Assembly (NCBI RefSeq): GCF_019355555.1
Contig: NZ_CP072142.1
Coordinates: 682,001 to 746,000, forward strand
Origin: Rhizobium sp. L51/94
GTDB lineage: Bacteria > Pseudomonadota > Alphaproteobacteria > Rhizobiales > Rhizobiaceae
Direction: 5' to 3'
Length of the DNA: 64,000 bases
Below the pieces are notes generated by a model. That model worked only from the letters and a program-made list of their open reading frames with translations, was not told where the DNA came from and searched no databases. The first letter of the stretch is position 1. Each line of letters opens with the position of its first letter. Both the position numbers and the translations under genes were made by a program. Of the stretch, positions 35,677 to 44,187 are shown piece by piece.

Positions 35677-35710
35677 GAAGTCCTTGTCAGTTTTGGATCT
35701 AAAGGAACCG

Positions 35711-36481
35711 TCAGTTAATTGTGACTGCTGCCGCGCCGCCAAGATAAAAATCCTGAACATCCTCGCGAGCGCGCAAGTCAGCTGCAGTCCCCGAAACGGC
35801 GATGCGCCCATTTTCCAAGATGTAGCCGTAGTCGGCGTATTTGAGCGCGAGATTGGCATTCTGCTCAGCCAGCAGGAAGCTGACGCCAGACTGTCTGTTC
35901 AGCGCCCGGATGATCTCGAATATCTCCTGGACGATAATCGGTGCCAGGCCCATTGACGGCTCGTCCAGCAGTACGAGGCTGGGCTTTGTCATCAATGCTC
36001 GACCGATTGCCACCATCTGCTGCTCGCCGCCCGAGGTCAGGCCAGCTTTTGTTCGACGCTTGTCGCGAAGACGCGGGAACCAAGCATAGATCTGCTCAAG
36101 ATCGTCGAGTAACGCCCGGCGCGACGGTTTTCGGACAAATCCGCCAGCGAGAATGTTCTCTTCGACTGTCAGTTGCGGGAAGCAATGGCGACCCTCCAGA
36201 ACCTGAACGAGTCCTTTGCCCACCAGCCTTGAAGCTGACGACGTACTAACGGATTGGCCGCGCCAACTGATGCTGCCACGACTTACCTTACCGCGCTCGG
36301 AGCCCAAGAGATTGGAGATTGCCTTCAGGGTTGTCGTCTTACCGGCGCCGTTCGCGCCGAGGAGGGCAACTATCTTGCCTTCCCCGACCGAAAGCGACAC
36401 ATCCCGCACGGCGAGAACGGCCTGCCCGTAGACGGCCTCTATCTCCTTGACTTCGAGAAACCCTTCCGCCTGTGTGGCCAT
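35711..36481 (-). CDS. Branched-chain-type ABC ATPase (LivF-like)
   Basis: 256 residues. Walker A GANGAGKTTTLKAI, signature LTSGGEQQMVAIGRAL and Walker B LVLLDEPSMGLAP are the standard LivF set. It pairs with the LivG-like ATPase at 39874. AAAGGAT precedes the ATG at 36481. The operon order places it after the binding protein. Confidence 0.92.
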   Translation of the reverse strand: MATQAEGFLEVKEIEAVYGQAVLAVRDVSLSVGEGKIVALLGANGAGKTTTLKAISNLLGSERGKVSRGSISWRGQSVSTSSASRLVGKGLVQVLEGRHCFPQLTVEENILAGGFVRKPSRRALLDDLEQIYAWFPRLRDKRRTKAGLTSGGEQQMVAIGRALMTKPSLVLLDEPSMGLAPIIVQEIFEIIRALNRQSGVSFLLAEQNANLALKYADYGYILENGRIAVSGTAADLRAREDVQDFYLGGAAAVTIN

Positions 36482-36500
36482 GTTACATATCCTTTTAGTG

Positions 36501-37841
36501 TTAGTTGACCGCGTCGGACGGACGGGGCGTGATGCTTTTTTCTTTCGCGTAGGCTGCGGCCCTGGCGTAGATGGCATCCTTGAACAGCGGTCGATCTCCT
36601 TTCAGCCAATCGGTTTTTGCCGTCCATCTCGTGCCGTCCCACTGGACGATCTTGGCAGCGGGACTGCCCTCGTGATCCTGTGGCGTCACCTTGATTGGGC
36701 TTATGAGGCCCGTGGCACCGAGTTCCTCGATACGCTCGGCGGTCAGGTTGAGATGTTCAACGGCCCACTGCCCTTCGGCTGAAGTCAAAGGCCGGTTTCC
36801 GTACTTGGCTTGTCCCGTCCGCAGGATCTCGGTGTAGAGGATCGCCTGCAGCAGGCCGGCATTGTAATAGACCGAACCGAACTTCGAGCCGTCGCTCAGA
36901 TCTCCCTTGCCGGCATCGATGATGTTCTTCTTAATCTCCTGGCTGACCTTGAAATCTGTCCCAGACGGGAACACGGAGACCGCCAGATAATTTTTGGCGG
37001 CTGGTCCGGCGGGACGCGCGTCTTCTTCCGATCCGGTCCATATATCGCCTATGATGTGGTCGGCCGGGAAGCCGACGCGGGCCGCAGTCTTCAGGCCAAC
37101 CGGCGACATCACGCCCCAGGCTCGGAAGAAAACCCAATCGACGCCGGCGCGCTTGATCTGCTGCCACTGCGCCTGCTGCTGTTGGCCTGGGTCCGGAACG
37201 GGGATCTGGATATTTTCGAAGCCGTATTTCTTGGAGAGGATCGCCATGGGCTGGATGGTTTCACGCCCATAACCCGAGTCGTGGTAAAGGGTGGCAATCT
37301 TCAGTCCCTTCAGCTTGTCATAGCCGCCCACCGTATTGGCGATGTGCTCGACGACGATTGAAGCCTCGGTCCAGTAGTCGAATAGCAGCGGAAACTGATA
37401 GGGAAAGACGCTTCCATCGACGGCATCGCCCCGACCGCCGGCGACCGACACGATCGGCAGCTTGTCTTGGCGGGCCTTGTCGGAGACGGCGGCGTCGAAG
37501 CCGCTCGATGTGGTGAAGAGCACAGCAACCGGAGCGCCGGCATATCCATTTTTATAGCGCTCGTAGCATTCGAATGCGCGTTCGAGCGTATACGCCGTTT
37601 CACATTCCTGAACGAAGATCTTGACGCCGTTTACCCCTCCGTTCGCATTAATATAGTTGAAATAATCCCGATAGCCGGCCCACTGCGGAATGCCGGATGG
37701 CGCGTAGGGCCCGGTGCGGTAGGAAAACAGGGGGAAGAGCTGCTGGCCACTTCCCTCTTCCGCGTGTGCGGCTGCGCCGAGAGTTGATAAAGCGATCAAT
37801 GCTGTGGCGCTGAGCGTGATTGTCTTAGAAAAAAGAGACAT
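36501..37841 (-). CDS. Branched-chain-type ABC substrate-binding protein
   Basis: 446 residues, longer than LivJ/LivK. The signal peptide ends LGAAAHAEE. The mature part is a type-1 periplasmic binding fold (YRTGPYAPSGIPQWAGY, VAVLFTTSSGFDAAVSD, TLYHDSGYGRETIQP). This longer subgroup binds compounds other than leucine, such as amides, aromatics or sulfur compounds. Context with two flavin monooxygenases suggests an organosulfur ligand; that is inference. AGGGG lies just before the ATG. Confidence 0.9.
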   Translation of the reverse strand: MSLFSKTITLSATALIALSTLGAAAHAEEGSGQQLFPLFSYRTGPYAPSGIPQWAGYRDYFNYINANGGVNGVKIFVQECETAYTLERAFECYERYKNGYAGAPVAVLFTTSSGFDAAVSDKARQDKLPIVSVAGGRGDAVDGSVFPYQFPLLFDYWTEASIVVEHIANTVGGYDKLKGLKIATLYHDSGYGRETIQPMAILSKKYGFENIQIPVPDPGQQQQAQWQQIKRAGVDWVFFRAWGVMSPVGLKTAARVGFPADHIIGDIWTGSEEDARPAGPAAKNYLAVSVFPSGTDFKVSQEIKKNIIDAGKGDLSDGSKFGSVYYNAGLLQAILYTEILRTGQAKYGNRPLTSAEGQWAVEHLNLTAERIEELGATGLISPIKVTPQDHEGSPAAKIVQWDGTRWTAKTDWLKGDRPLFKDAIYARAAAYAKEKSITPRPSDAVN

Positions 37842-37927
37842 GGTAACCCCTTGATGCGGTGGTTGAAGGATAGCGATGAGAATGATTGATCGGGGCGACC
37901 GCCATTTGCGCTTGTCGCCAACAGGCT

Positions 37928-38983
37928 TCATTCGGACCTTTTTGCCCTAAACATGCCGACCGCGCGGCGAATGAGCGCCGTCAGGCCGTCCGGCTCCTTG
38001 ATCAGCAGGACGATGATGATGACGCCAAAGACGATGCGCTGCAGGTTTGTCAGGGCGCCTTGGTCACCGATGAAGGACAGGTGGGCTGCCAGGACGACGC
38101 GATCGAGCAGGATCGGCGTCAGGACAATGAAGGCGGCGCCGAGGAAGTTGCCGAAGATGGTCGCAACGCCTCCGATCAGGACGATGAACAGGATCTGGAA
38201 GGACTTGTCGAGACTGAAGGTGTGGGCGTCCGACGTACCGAGATAAGCGAATGCCCAGAGAATGCCGGTGATGCCAAGAAAGAAGGAACTGATAGCATAG
38301 GCTTGCAGCTTGCGCCGCGCGACCTTGATCCCGAGCACCGATGCCGCCGTCTCCATGTCGCGGATAGCCATCCATTCGCGCCCCAGGCGGCTCCGGACGA
38401 TGAGCAGGGCGAGACCGACCAAAAGGGTCGTGACGCCGGTGGCCAGCAAATAACGGCCCAGCGGCGTTTGCAGGTCGTAGTTAAACAGGGTCAGACGCGG
38501 CGCCGAAATAGTCAGCGACTGACTGTCGTTGGAGAACCAGCTGAAGTTGCTGAACAGCCATTCGAAAAGGAACTGTGCACCCAGCGTTGAAGCGCTAAGA
38601 TAGAAACCCTTGATGCGCAACGCAGGCAGGCCGAAGACAACGCCGGCAAGTGCAGCAACGAGCCCCGAGGCCAAGAGGACGACTGGCAGCGGCATGCCAG
38701 GAACTCTCAGGATGAAATTGTACGCGGAAAAGGCGCCGATGGCCATGAAGGCGGCAGAGCCAAGCGACACCAGCCCTGTATAGCCCTGCAGAAGATTGAG
38801 GCCGATGCCGGCAAGTCCCATGACGACCGTCGGGATGATGATGGAACTCAACCAATAGTCATTGGCGATTGCCGGTATGAGTCCGAAAACGACGGCTAGG
38901 CCGGCGGCGATCAGGAGGTATCGCGCATTGGGCGCAATACGCCCACTGGTGGGAAGGCTTGTATATTGAAATGCGGTCATCAT
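37928..38983 (-). CDS. Branched-chain-type ABC permease (LivM-like)
   Basis: 351 residues with about nine hydrophobic segments and the LivM signature GYTGLVSLGSAAFMAIGAF. The start at 38983 (MMTAFQYT) overlaps the LivH stop, so the two permeases are coupled. A minor stem-loop (GGCGAC/GTCGCC, about 37894-37919) lies in the 86-bp gap to the binding protein. Confidence 0.92.
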   Translation of the reverse strand: MMTAFQYTSLPTSGRIAPNARYLLIAAGLAVVFGLIPAIANDYWLSSIIIPTVVMGLAGIGLNLLQGYTGLVSLGSAAFMAIGAFSAYNFILRVPGMPLPVVLLASGLVAALAGVVFGLPALRIKGFYLSASTLGAQFLFEWLFSNFSWFSNDSQSLTISAPRLTLFNYDLQTPLGRYLLATGVTTLLVGLALLIVRSRLGREWMAIRDMETAASVLGIKVARRKLQAYAISSFFLGITGILWAFAYLGTSDAHTFSLDKSFQILFIVLIGGVATIFGNFLGAAFIVLTPILLDRVVLAAHLSFIGDQGALTNLQRIVFGVIIIVLLIKEPDGLTALIRRAVGMFRAKRSE

Positions 38984-39864
38984 CACACCCTTTCGATTTC
39001 GCGCTCGCCGAACAAGCCTGAGGGCCGAACGAGGAGGAAGGCGATGGCGAGAATGTAGGCGAACCAGGAGGAGACACTGCCGTTGACTAGCGGGCCTATG
39101 TAGATGTCGGCCAGCGCCTCGCTGGCGCCGACGATCAGACCGCCCGCAATAGCTCCCGGGATTGACGAAAAGCCGCCGATAATAAGTACCGGTAGCGCCT
39201 TTAGCGTAATGAGGGACAGCGAATACTGAACCCCTTGGCGTGCGCCCCAAAGTAAGCCGGCGACAAGGGCGACGATTCCTGCAACGCTCCAGACGATCCG
39301 CCAAATAGCGGGCAAGCGGATGCCGATCGATTGCGCTGCCAGCGTATCGTCGGCGACAGCCCGCAGCGAGATCCCCATGCGGGTCTTGTTGAACACCAAG
39401 GCCAGCACTGCCACCAATGCAACGACGATGAACGACGCGACGATGTCAAACTGGCTGATGAGGATGCCGCCGTAACTCTCGGCGATATCCTCGACACCGA
39501 TGTCGAGCATATGGACGTCGGTGCCCATAAAGAACTGCGAGGCGCCGTCAACCACGAAGCTCAGACCAAGCGTCGCCATGAACAACGTCAACGGATCACG
39601 GTTGCGCAAGGGTCGCAGAACCGTCGCCTCAATCAGGACAGCCGCAGCTATCATCAGCGCGACCGTCAGCACGAATGCGATCCAGAAATTTACCCCATGT
39701 TCGACAAGCGTGACAAAGGCAAGGGCGGCGAGGAACACCATCGATCCCTGGGCATAATTGAACACGCCGGAGGCCTTGTAAATCAGCACGAAACCGATGG
39801 CGACGAGCGCGTACATTAGCCCCGCAAACAGTCCGGTGACCAAGGTTTCAAAGAAAAAGGACAT
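38983..39864 (-). CDS. Branched-chain-type ABC permease (LivH-like)
   Basis: 293 residues, starting MSFFFETLVTGLFAGLMYAL, with the LivH motif FNYAQGSMVFLAALAF and IGGFSSIPGAIAGGLIVGASEAL near the C-terminus. It forms the membrane channel with the LivM-like protein. It starts 9 nt after the LivG-like gene. Confidence 0.93.
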   Translation of the reverse strand: MSFFFETLVTGLFAGLMYALVAIGFVLIYKASGVFNYAQGSMVFLAALAFVTLVEHGVNFWIAFVLTVALMIAAAVLIEATVLRPLRNRDPLTLFMATLGLSFVVDGASQFFMGTDVHMLDIGVEDIAESYGGILISQFDIVASFIVVALVAVLALVFNKTRMGISLRAVADDTLAAQSIGIRLPAIWRIVWSVAGIVALVAGLLWGARQGVQYSLSLITLKALPVLIIGGFSSIPGAIAGGLIVGASEALADIYIGPLVNGSVSSWFAYILAIAFLLVRPSGLFGEREIERV

Positions 39865-39873
39865 GGGCTCTCC

Positions 39874-40641
39874 TCAATGAACCGTGCCGAGATAGGCCGC
39901 GATGACGTCTGGATCGGCGCGCACTTCAGCAGGAAGGCCGTCGGCGATCTTGCGGCCGTAGTCTAGAACGACGACATGATGAGCAAGGTCGAGCACGATG
40001 CCGACATCGTGCTCGATCAGCACGACGGTCGTCCCGAAGGTCCGGTTGACCTCCGCAATGATCCTGCTCATCTCATGCTTTTCCTCTTGGTTCATGCCGG
40101 CCATCGGCTCGTCGAGGAGAAGAAGTTTGGGATCAGCAACGAGGGCACGACCAAGGTCGACCCGCTTCTGCAAGCCGTAGGGCAGGGTCGAGACGATGGT
40201 CTCGGCATGCCGCTCGAGGCCGAGGAAGGCTAGTATACTTTCGGCGCGGGCAAGGAATGTCCGCCGCTCCTCCCAATCGCGCCCGATGCGTAGGATGTTC
40301 TCGACAAAACTTGCCTTGCCATGCCGTGAAAGACCGGCCAACACGTTCTCGCGGACCGAAAGCCTACGAAAGAGAGCATTATGCTGAAAGGTTCGCCCGA
40401 TGCCGAGACGCGCGGCCTTTTGCGGCCGGATTGCCTCGAAGCGCAGGCCGTCAAAGACGACGTCGCCTGAATCGGCATGATAGACTCCGTTGATCACGTT
40501 TAGCAGCGAACTTTTACCTGCGCCGTTCGGCCCGATCAGGGCGCAGATTTCCCCCGGCTGCACCGAGAAGCTAAGGGCGCTGATCGCAGTAACGCCCTTG
40601 AAGGAAAGTGAGACGTGATGCAGTTCCAGAAGCGCCGACAT
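39874..40641 (-). CDS. Branched-chain-type ABC ATPase (LivG-like)
   Basis: 255 residues with Walker A GPNGAGKSSLLNVI, LPYGLQKRVDLGRAL as the variant signature typical of LivG, Walker B LLLLDEPMAGMN and the H-loop VLIEHDVGIV. It overlaps the monooxygenase stop by one base (TAATG), so it is coupled to that enzyme. Confidence 0.93.
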   Translation of the reverse strand: MSALLELHHVSLSFKGVTAISALSFSVQPGEICALIGPNGAGKSSLLNVINGVYHADSGDVVFDGLRFEAIRPQKAARLGIGRTFQHNALFRRLSVRENVLAGLSRHGKASFVENILRIGRDWEERRTFLARAESILAFLGLERHAETIVSTLPYGLQKRVDLGRALVADPKLLLLDEPMAGMNQEEKHEMSRIIAEVNRTFGTTVVLIEHDVGIVLDLAHHVVVLDYGRKIADGLPAEVRADPDVIAAYLGTVH

Positions 40642-42062
40642 TACAAGCCCGCAGTTCTAAGCTGTTGCGTTGCCGCCCGTTCAGTCTGGCGGCGCTTGAA
40701 AGCCTCGATGTCGCGATATGCGTCTGCGGGATGAGATTTGGCAAGATATGGACCTTCGCCGAACAGTTTTTCCCGCAACGTTCCCGGCCGGTACGCGGTT
40801 GGATAGACCCCGCGCTTCTGCAATTCCGGTACGAGCAGATCGACGGCCTGCTCGAAGCTTTCGGGCGTTACCGCGTAGGCAAGATTGTAGCCATCGACAT
40901 CGGTCTCTTCCGACCACTCCTGCAGGATGTCGGCGATAGTCGACGGCGAACCCACGAAGACTGGCCCAACACCGCCGATGCCGCCCCAGCGGGCGAGTTC
41001 CTCCACGGTCCACGCCTTGTCCTTGCCAGCGAAATGCTCGACCATCGAAACGATCGCATTGGTTTCGACCTTCTTCAAAGCATCGGTCGGCGCGTACTGG
41101 CCAAAATCGATGCCGCTCCAGCCTGACATGAACACCAGCGAACCGTCATAAGAGCTATGGGCCTGGTATTCCTCGAAGCGCTTTCGTGCCTTCTCGTCCG
41201 TCTCGTCGATGATCAGCGTTGAGAGATTGTAGATCAGTACCTTGCGTGGATCGCGACCGGCATCGGCAGCCCGCTGGCGGATCTCGGCGACATAGGCTTT
41301 GAGCAATGATTTGGTCGGCGCGCCAACGAAGACGCATTCCGCGTGTGCTGCGGCGAAAGCCTTGCCCGACCCTGAGGCGCCAGCCTGGTACAGGACGGGC
41401 GTACGCTGCGGCGAGGGCTCGCTCAGATGATAGCCCGGGACATCGAAGTATTTGCCTTTGTGGCCAATCTCGTGCACCTTGCTGGGGTCGGTGAAGATGC
41501 CGCGAACCGCATCGCGCTGAACTGCGCCTTCCTCCCAGCTGCCCTCGAACAGCTTGTATAGGACCTCAACATATTCGGCAGCGATTTCATAGCGGTTGTC
41601 ATGCCCCTTCAGACCAAGCTGGCCAATATTCTTCGCACCGCTTTCAAGATACGAGGTCACGATGTTCCAGCCAATGCGCCCCTTAGTGTGGTGATCGGCC
41701 GTCGCGAGGCGGCGCGCGAAGGTGTAGGGATGTTCGAACGATGTCGATGCGGTGATGCCGATGCCCAGGTGTTCGGTCGCAAGCGCGATGGGTGCCGCCA
41801 ACTGCAGAGGATCGTTGACTGGAATCTGTGCCGCCTGCTCAATGGCGTGATAGTTCGAACCCTTATAAACGTCATAATAACCGATCACGTCGGCAATGAA
41901 GATGCCATCGAAGATTCCCCGCTCAAGTGTTCTAGCCAAGTCCTGCCAGTAATCTAAGTCTTTGTATTTCCAGGACCTATCACGCGGGTGTTTCCATAGG
42001 CCGGGAGACTGATGTCCGACGCAGTTCATATCAAAGGCATTGAAGCGAATTGAACGCGACAT
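40641..42062 (-). CDS. NtaA/SnaA/DszA-family flavin-dependent monooxygenase
   Basis: 473 residues starting MSRSIRFNAFDMNCVGHQSPG, a standard start for this long luciferase-like family, followed by WKHPRDRSWKYKDLDYW, GIFDGIFIADV and GRIGWNIVTSYLESGAKNIG. Members use FMNH2 from a partner reductase to oxidise sulfones, nitrilotriacetate or similar compounds; DszA cleaves a C-S bond of dibenzothiophene sulfone. It is the first gene of the operon running to 34441 and the best local candidate for C-S cleavage. No reductase gene is intact nearby. Confidence 0.9.
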   Translation of the reverse strand: MSRSIRFNAFDMNCVGHQSPGLWKHPRDRSWKYKDLDYWQDLARTLERGIFDGIFIADVIGYYDVYKGSNYHAIEQAAQIPVNDPLQLAAPIALATEHLGIGITASTSFEHPYTFARRLATADHHTKGRIGWNIVTSYLESGAKNIGQLGLKGHDNRYEIAAEYVEVLYKLFEGSWEEGAVQRDAVRGIFTDPSKVHEIGHKGKYFDVPGYHLSEPSPQRTPVLYQAGASGSGKAFAAAHAECVFVGAPTKSLLKAYVAEIRQRAADAGRDPRKVLIYNLSTLIIDETDEKARKRFEEYQAHSSYDGSLVFMSGWSGIDFGQYAPTDALKKVETNAIVSMVEHFAGKDKAWTVEELARWGGIGGVGPVFVGSPSTIADILQEWSEETDVDGYNLAYAVTPESFEQAVDLLVPELQKRGVYPTAYRPGTLREKLFGEGPYLAKSHPADAYRDIEAFKRRQTERAATQQLRTAGL

Positions 42063-42124
42063 GGCGGCTCCGGCTGCTCGTTTTACTGAACGAGAATCTA
42101 ATCGGCCGCTTTCCAAATGCATAG

Positions 42125-42133
42125 TTAGTATAT
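42125..42133 (-). promoter_or_regulatory. ATATACTAA motif upstream of the DszA-like operon
   Basis: On the minus strand ATATACTAA lies about 65 bp before the monooxygenase start, in an AT-rich stretch. The same 9-mer lies before the tauA-like gene (59182-59190) and a variant, ATAGACTAA, forms one arm of the dyad at 55679-55703. It may be a half-site for a shared regulator. Confidence 0.3.
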
Positions 42134-42277
42134 ATTTTTAATAGAGTACTTCGTAGAGTTTTTTTCTCCTTTTGCGCTGCCGGAGGTCATCTCTGACACT
42201 TGGTCAGCCGTGAGCTCGAATTATTTTCCATTGACTATAATCCTTCCACACATTGGCTAGCGAGCGCTTCAAGCCCG

Positions 42278-43033
42278 CTATAATCCAATCAACCATCGCC
42301 ACTCATGCGGTTGATCGAGAAGCTTTCGTTCGGCGTCGGTTTGAAATTTAAGGGCCTCGCTGCGCTGTAGATTGCCACCATCTGGTAAAGCGGCCCAGTG
42401 GGGATGCCCTTGGCGATCCAGTTCGAGACTTTTTTGCGAGTCGGCGAGGCGGCGCTTGTCGTCTGAGGACGAGCCAGCCTTGTTGACCAGGCTGCCGATT
42501 TCCGGCCTTTTCGCGACTGTCCAGCTGCTGCCGGGGTGGAACAATGAGGAGAGGGCGTCGTCGGCATGCGCAGGAGAACGCGCTGATGGCGAGGGTGGGG
42601 CCATCTGCCGTCCCCTTCTGGATAAGCTGCAGAAAGGCGGGGTGTCGACCTGAACCATATCGGCATCGAAACCTAGGTCCTGCAATTCCTGCAGGATAGC
42701 TTCAGCAACGCGTTGGTCGAAGAACGCGCCAGTCGTCAGGTGTAATTTTAGGGGTTTGCCGGCTGCGGCGATCAGCGCCGTGGCTCTGTCGAGATCGTAT
42801 TCAAGGCCCGAAACACTGTCGCTCCAGTCGAAATGCGCCGGAGTCACCATCTGCGCAAGCGGCTTGTTGAGGCCGTCGAGAATACCTTGTGTTATGCCGT
42901 CCTTGTCGATGGCATAGACCGGCGCTGACGCAGCGCCGAATTGTCGAATGGCGGCTTCTTTGAATTGATGCGGATACGGAAGCGTTGCGCCGAAGACAGT
43001 GCGCGCAGGCGAATTTTTCGGGCTCAGGTTCAA
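42278..43033 (-). pseudogene. Decayed peptide/nickel-type ABC substrate-binding protein fragment
   Basis: The frame carries the C-terminal half of a family-5 binding protein (AGKPLKLHLTTGAFFDQR, DADMVQVDTP, SLFHPGSSWTVAKRPEIG). After about 42440 the conserved end (WIAKGIPTGPLYQMVAIY, NFKPTPNESFSIN) continues in another minus-strand frame, so a frameshift separates them, and the stretch at 42560-42640 also looks shifted. The N-terminal half and signal peptide are gone. The intact relative in this window is at 47216. Confidence 0.75.
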
Positions 43034-43045
43034 GGTTAGGCGTTC

Positions 43046-43080
43046 ATTTCTTCAATCTACTAACTCTATCGACAATATTG
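43046..43080 (+). promoter_or_regulatory. 35-bp upstream motif shared with the region before 55755
   Basis: ATTTCTTCAATCTACT followed by 19 more bases matches 55673-55707 at 25 of 35 positions without gaps. It lies about 100 bp before the first of two tiny genes. In the other copy the core is a perfect dyad, TTAGTCTA-N9-TAGACTAA; here the dyad is degraded. A shared operator or promoter is the simplest reading. Confidence 0.5.
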
Positions 43081-43181
43081 GTATGTGGCGGCCGACCGGG
43101 CTGTATCTGGCACCCGCAAGCCGCAGATACCACGTCGACGATAGGATCATTCAAATGCTCAATAGACAGAAGGGGATCAGC

Positions 43182-43352
43182 ATGAAGCCAAAATTTTTTG
43201 GACATTTGACACTGCGTCTCGCCACTCTTTTCGAGCGTGGACAGCGGCAGAAATTGCGCACCCCTGAGGTGTTTCCAGAGCACGAGCGCGAGCGCCCGAC
43301 CAGTGAATACGAGATGTACTATTGGGGATTCAGCCCTGCACCGTGGTATTGA
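43182..43352 (+). CDS. Small protein of 56 residues, unknown
   Basis: MKPKFFGHLTLRLATLFERG starts a basic N-terminal helix, and the end is acidic then aromatic (SEYEMYYWGFSPAPWY). AGGGGATC lies 5 nt before the ATG, a good site. It is followed 9 nt later by another small frame with its own site, and the pair sits before an alpha/beta hydrolase, behind the motif shared with 55679. I do not recognise the family. Coding status rests on the ribosome sites and layout. Confidence 0.5.
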   Translation: MKPKFFGHLTLRLATLFERGQRQKLRTPEVFPEHERERPTSEYEMYYWGFSPAPWY

Positions 43353-43361
43353 GGCCCATAT

Positions 43362-43505
43362 ATGAGCTATGTCATTGGATACACTTGGCATTTGCAGCTT
43401 ATTCAGCCGGTCGATCTGAGGCGCAGCTTAGCGCGCTGCGCTGAGACGGGGGCGGTCGTCTTCGCATTCCTGTTCCTGTTCGCATTTGTCGCGGGACTGG
43501 TCTGA
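43362..43505 (+). CDS. Small single-pass membrane protein of 47 residues, unknown
   Basis: Begins MSYVIGYTWHLQLIQP and ends in a 19-residue hydrophobic segment, AVVFAFLFLFAFVAGLV, so it should be a C-terminally anchored membrane protein. GAGG is 8 nt before the ATG and overlaps the end of the 56-residue gene, which suggests coupled translation. No family recognised. Confidence 0.45.
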   Translation: MSYVIGYTWHLQLIQPVDLRRSLARCAETGAVVFAFLFLFAFVAGLV

Positions 43506-43574
43506 GGGGAGCTCAACGAGCAGGACCAGGGATTGTTCGCGTCCCAGAATCCTCTTGAGGGAGAAAATCAGGTC

Positions 43575-44156
43575 ATGACCGCAGTCCTAATCTTGCCGGG
43601 GCTATTCGGATCGGATGAGGCACACTGGCAGCAGCATTGGTTGCGGGACCAGCCTGACAGCCTATGCGTCGTTCAGGATGATTTCAACAATCCGAGGCTC
43701 AGTGATTGGATGCTGCGTCTGGAAGAGGCGCTCGATGCTGTCGGCGAGGCTTATATCGTTGCCCACAGCCTTGGCTGCCTGCTCGCCGCACACCTCGCCG
43801 GGAGAGGCGCCGCCAGACAGGTCAAGGCCGCGCTGCTCGTCGCGCCCTGTGATCTAGAGCCGACCCACACTCTTCACCCCGGGAAAGTCCTCTTCGGCGA
43901 CATGCCGATGGGGCAATTGCCTTTTCCCACTAAAGTCGTTGGCAGCCTCAACGACCGCTACATGTCGCTCGACCGCCTGACGCTGGTCGGCCGTTGCTGG
44001 GGCGCAGAGATAAAGAATATCGGTAACGCCGGACACATCAACACGGCCAGTGGCTTTGGTCGATGGAGCGGCGGTTATCAGCTGCTTGAAGGTATGAAGT
44101 CACGCACCCGCCGTCGCAGGTCAGTGGCCGAACTGCCGACGTGCCCGGTTCGGTGA
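43575..44156 (+). CDS. RBBP9/YdeN-family alpha/beta hydrolase
   Basis: 193 residues. It begins MTAVLILPGLFGSDEAHWQQHW and has the nucleophile elbow AHSLGC with Ser at about residue 74, then the family end GNAGHINTASGFGRW that supplies the catalytic His. These are small serine hydrolases of uncertain substrate. An upstream frame extension lacks a good site. It lies between the tiny genes and the convergent ssu operon and may act on an ester or thioester in the same pathway. Confidence 0.88.
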   Translation: MTAVLILPGLFGSDEAHWQQHWLRDQPDSLCVVQDDFNNPRLSDWMLRLEEALDAVGEAYIVAHSLGCLLAAHLAGRGAARQVKAALLVAPCDLEPTHTLHPGKVLFGDMPMGQLPFPTKVVGSLNDRYMSLDRLTLVGRCWGAEIKNIGNAGHINTASGFGRWSGGYQLLEGMKSRTRRRRSVAELPTCPVR

Positions 44157-44187
44157 CGTCGGCGATGTCCGACTGGTAACACACTGA

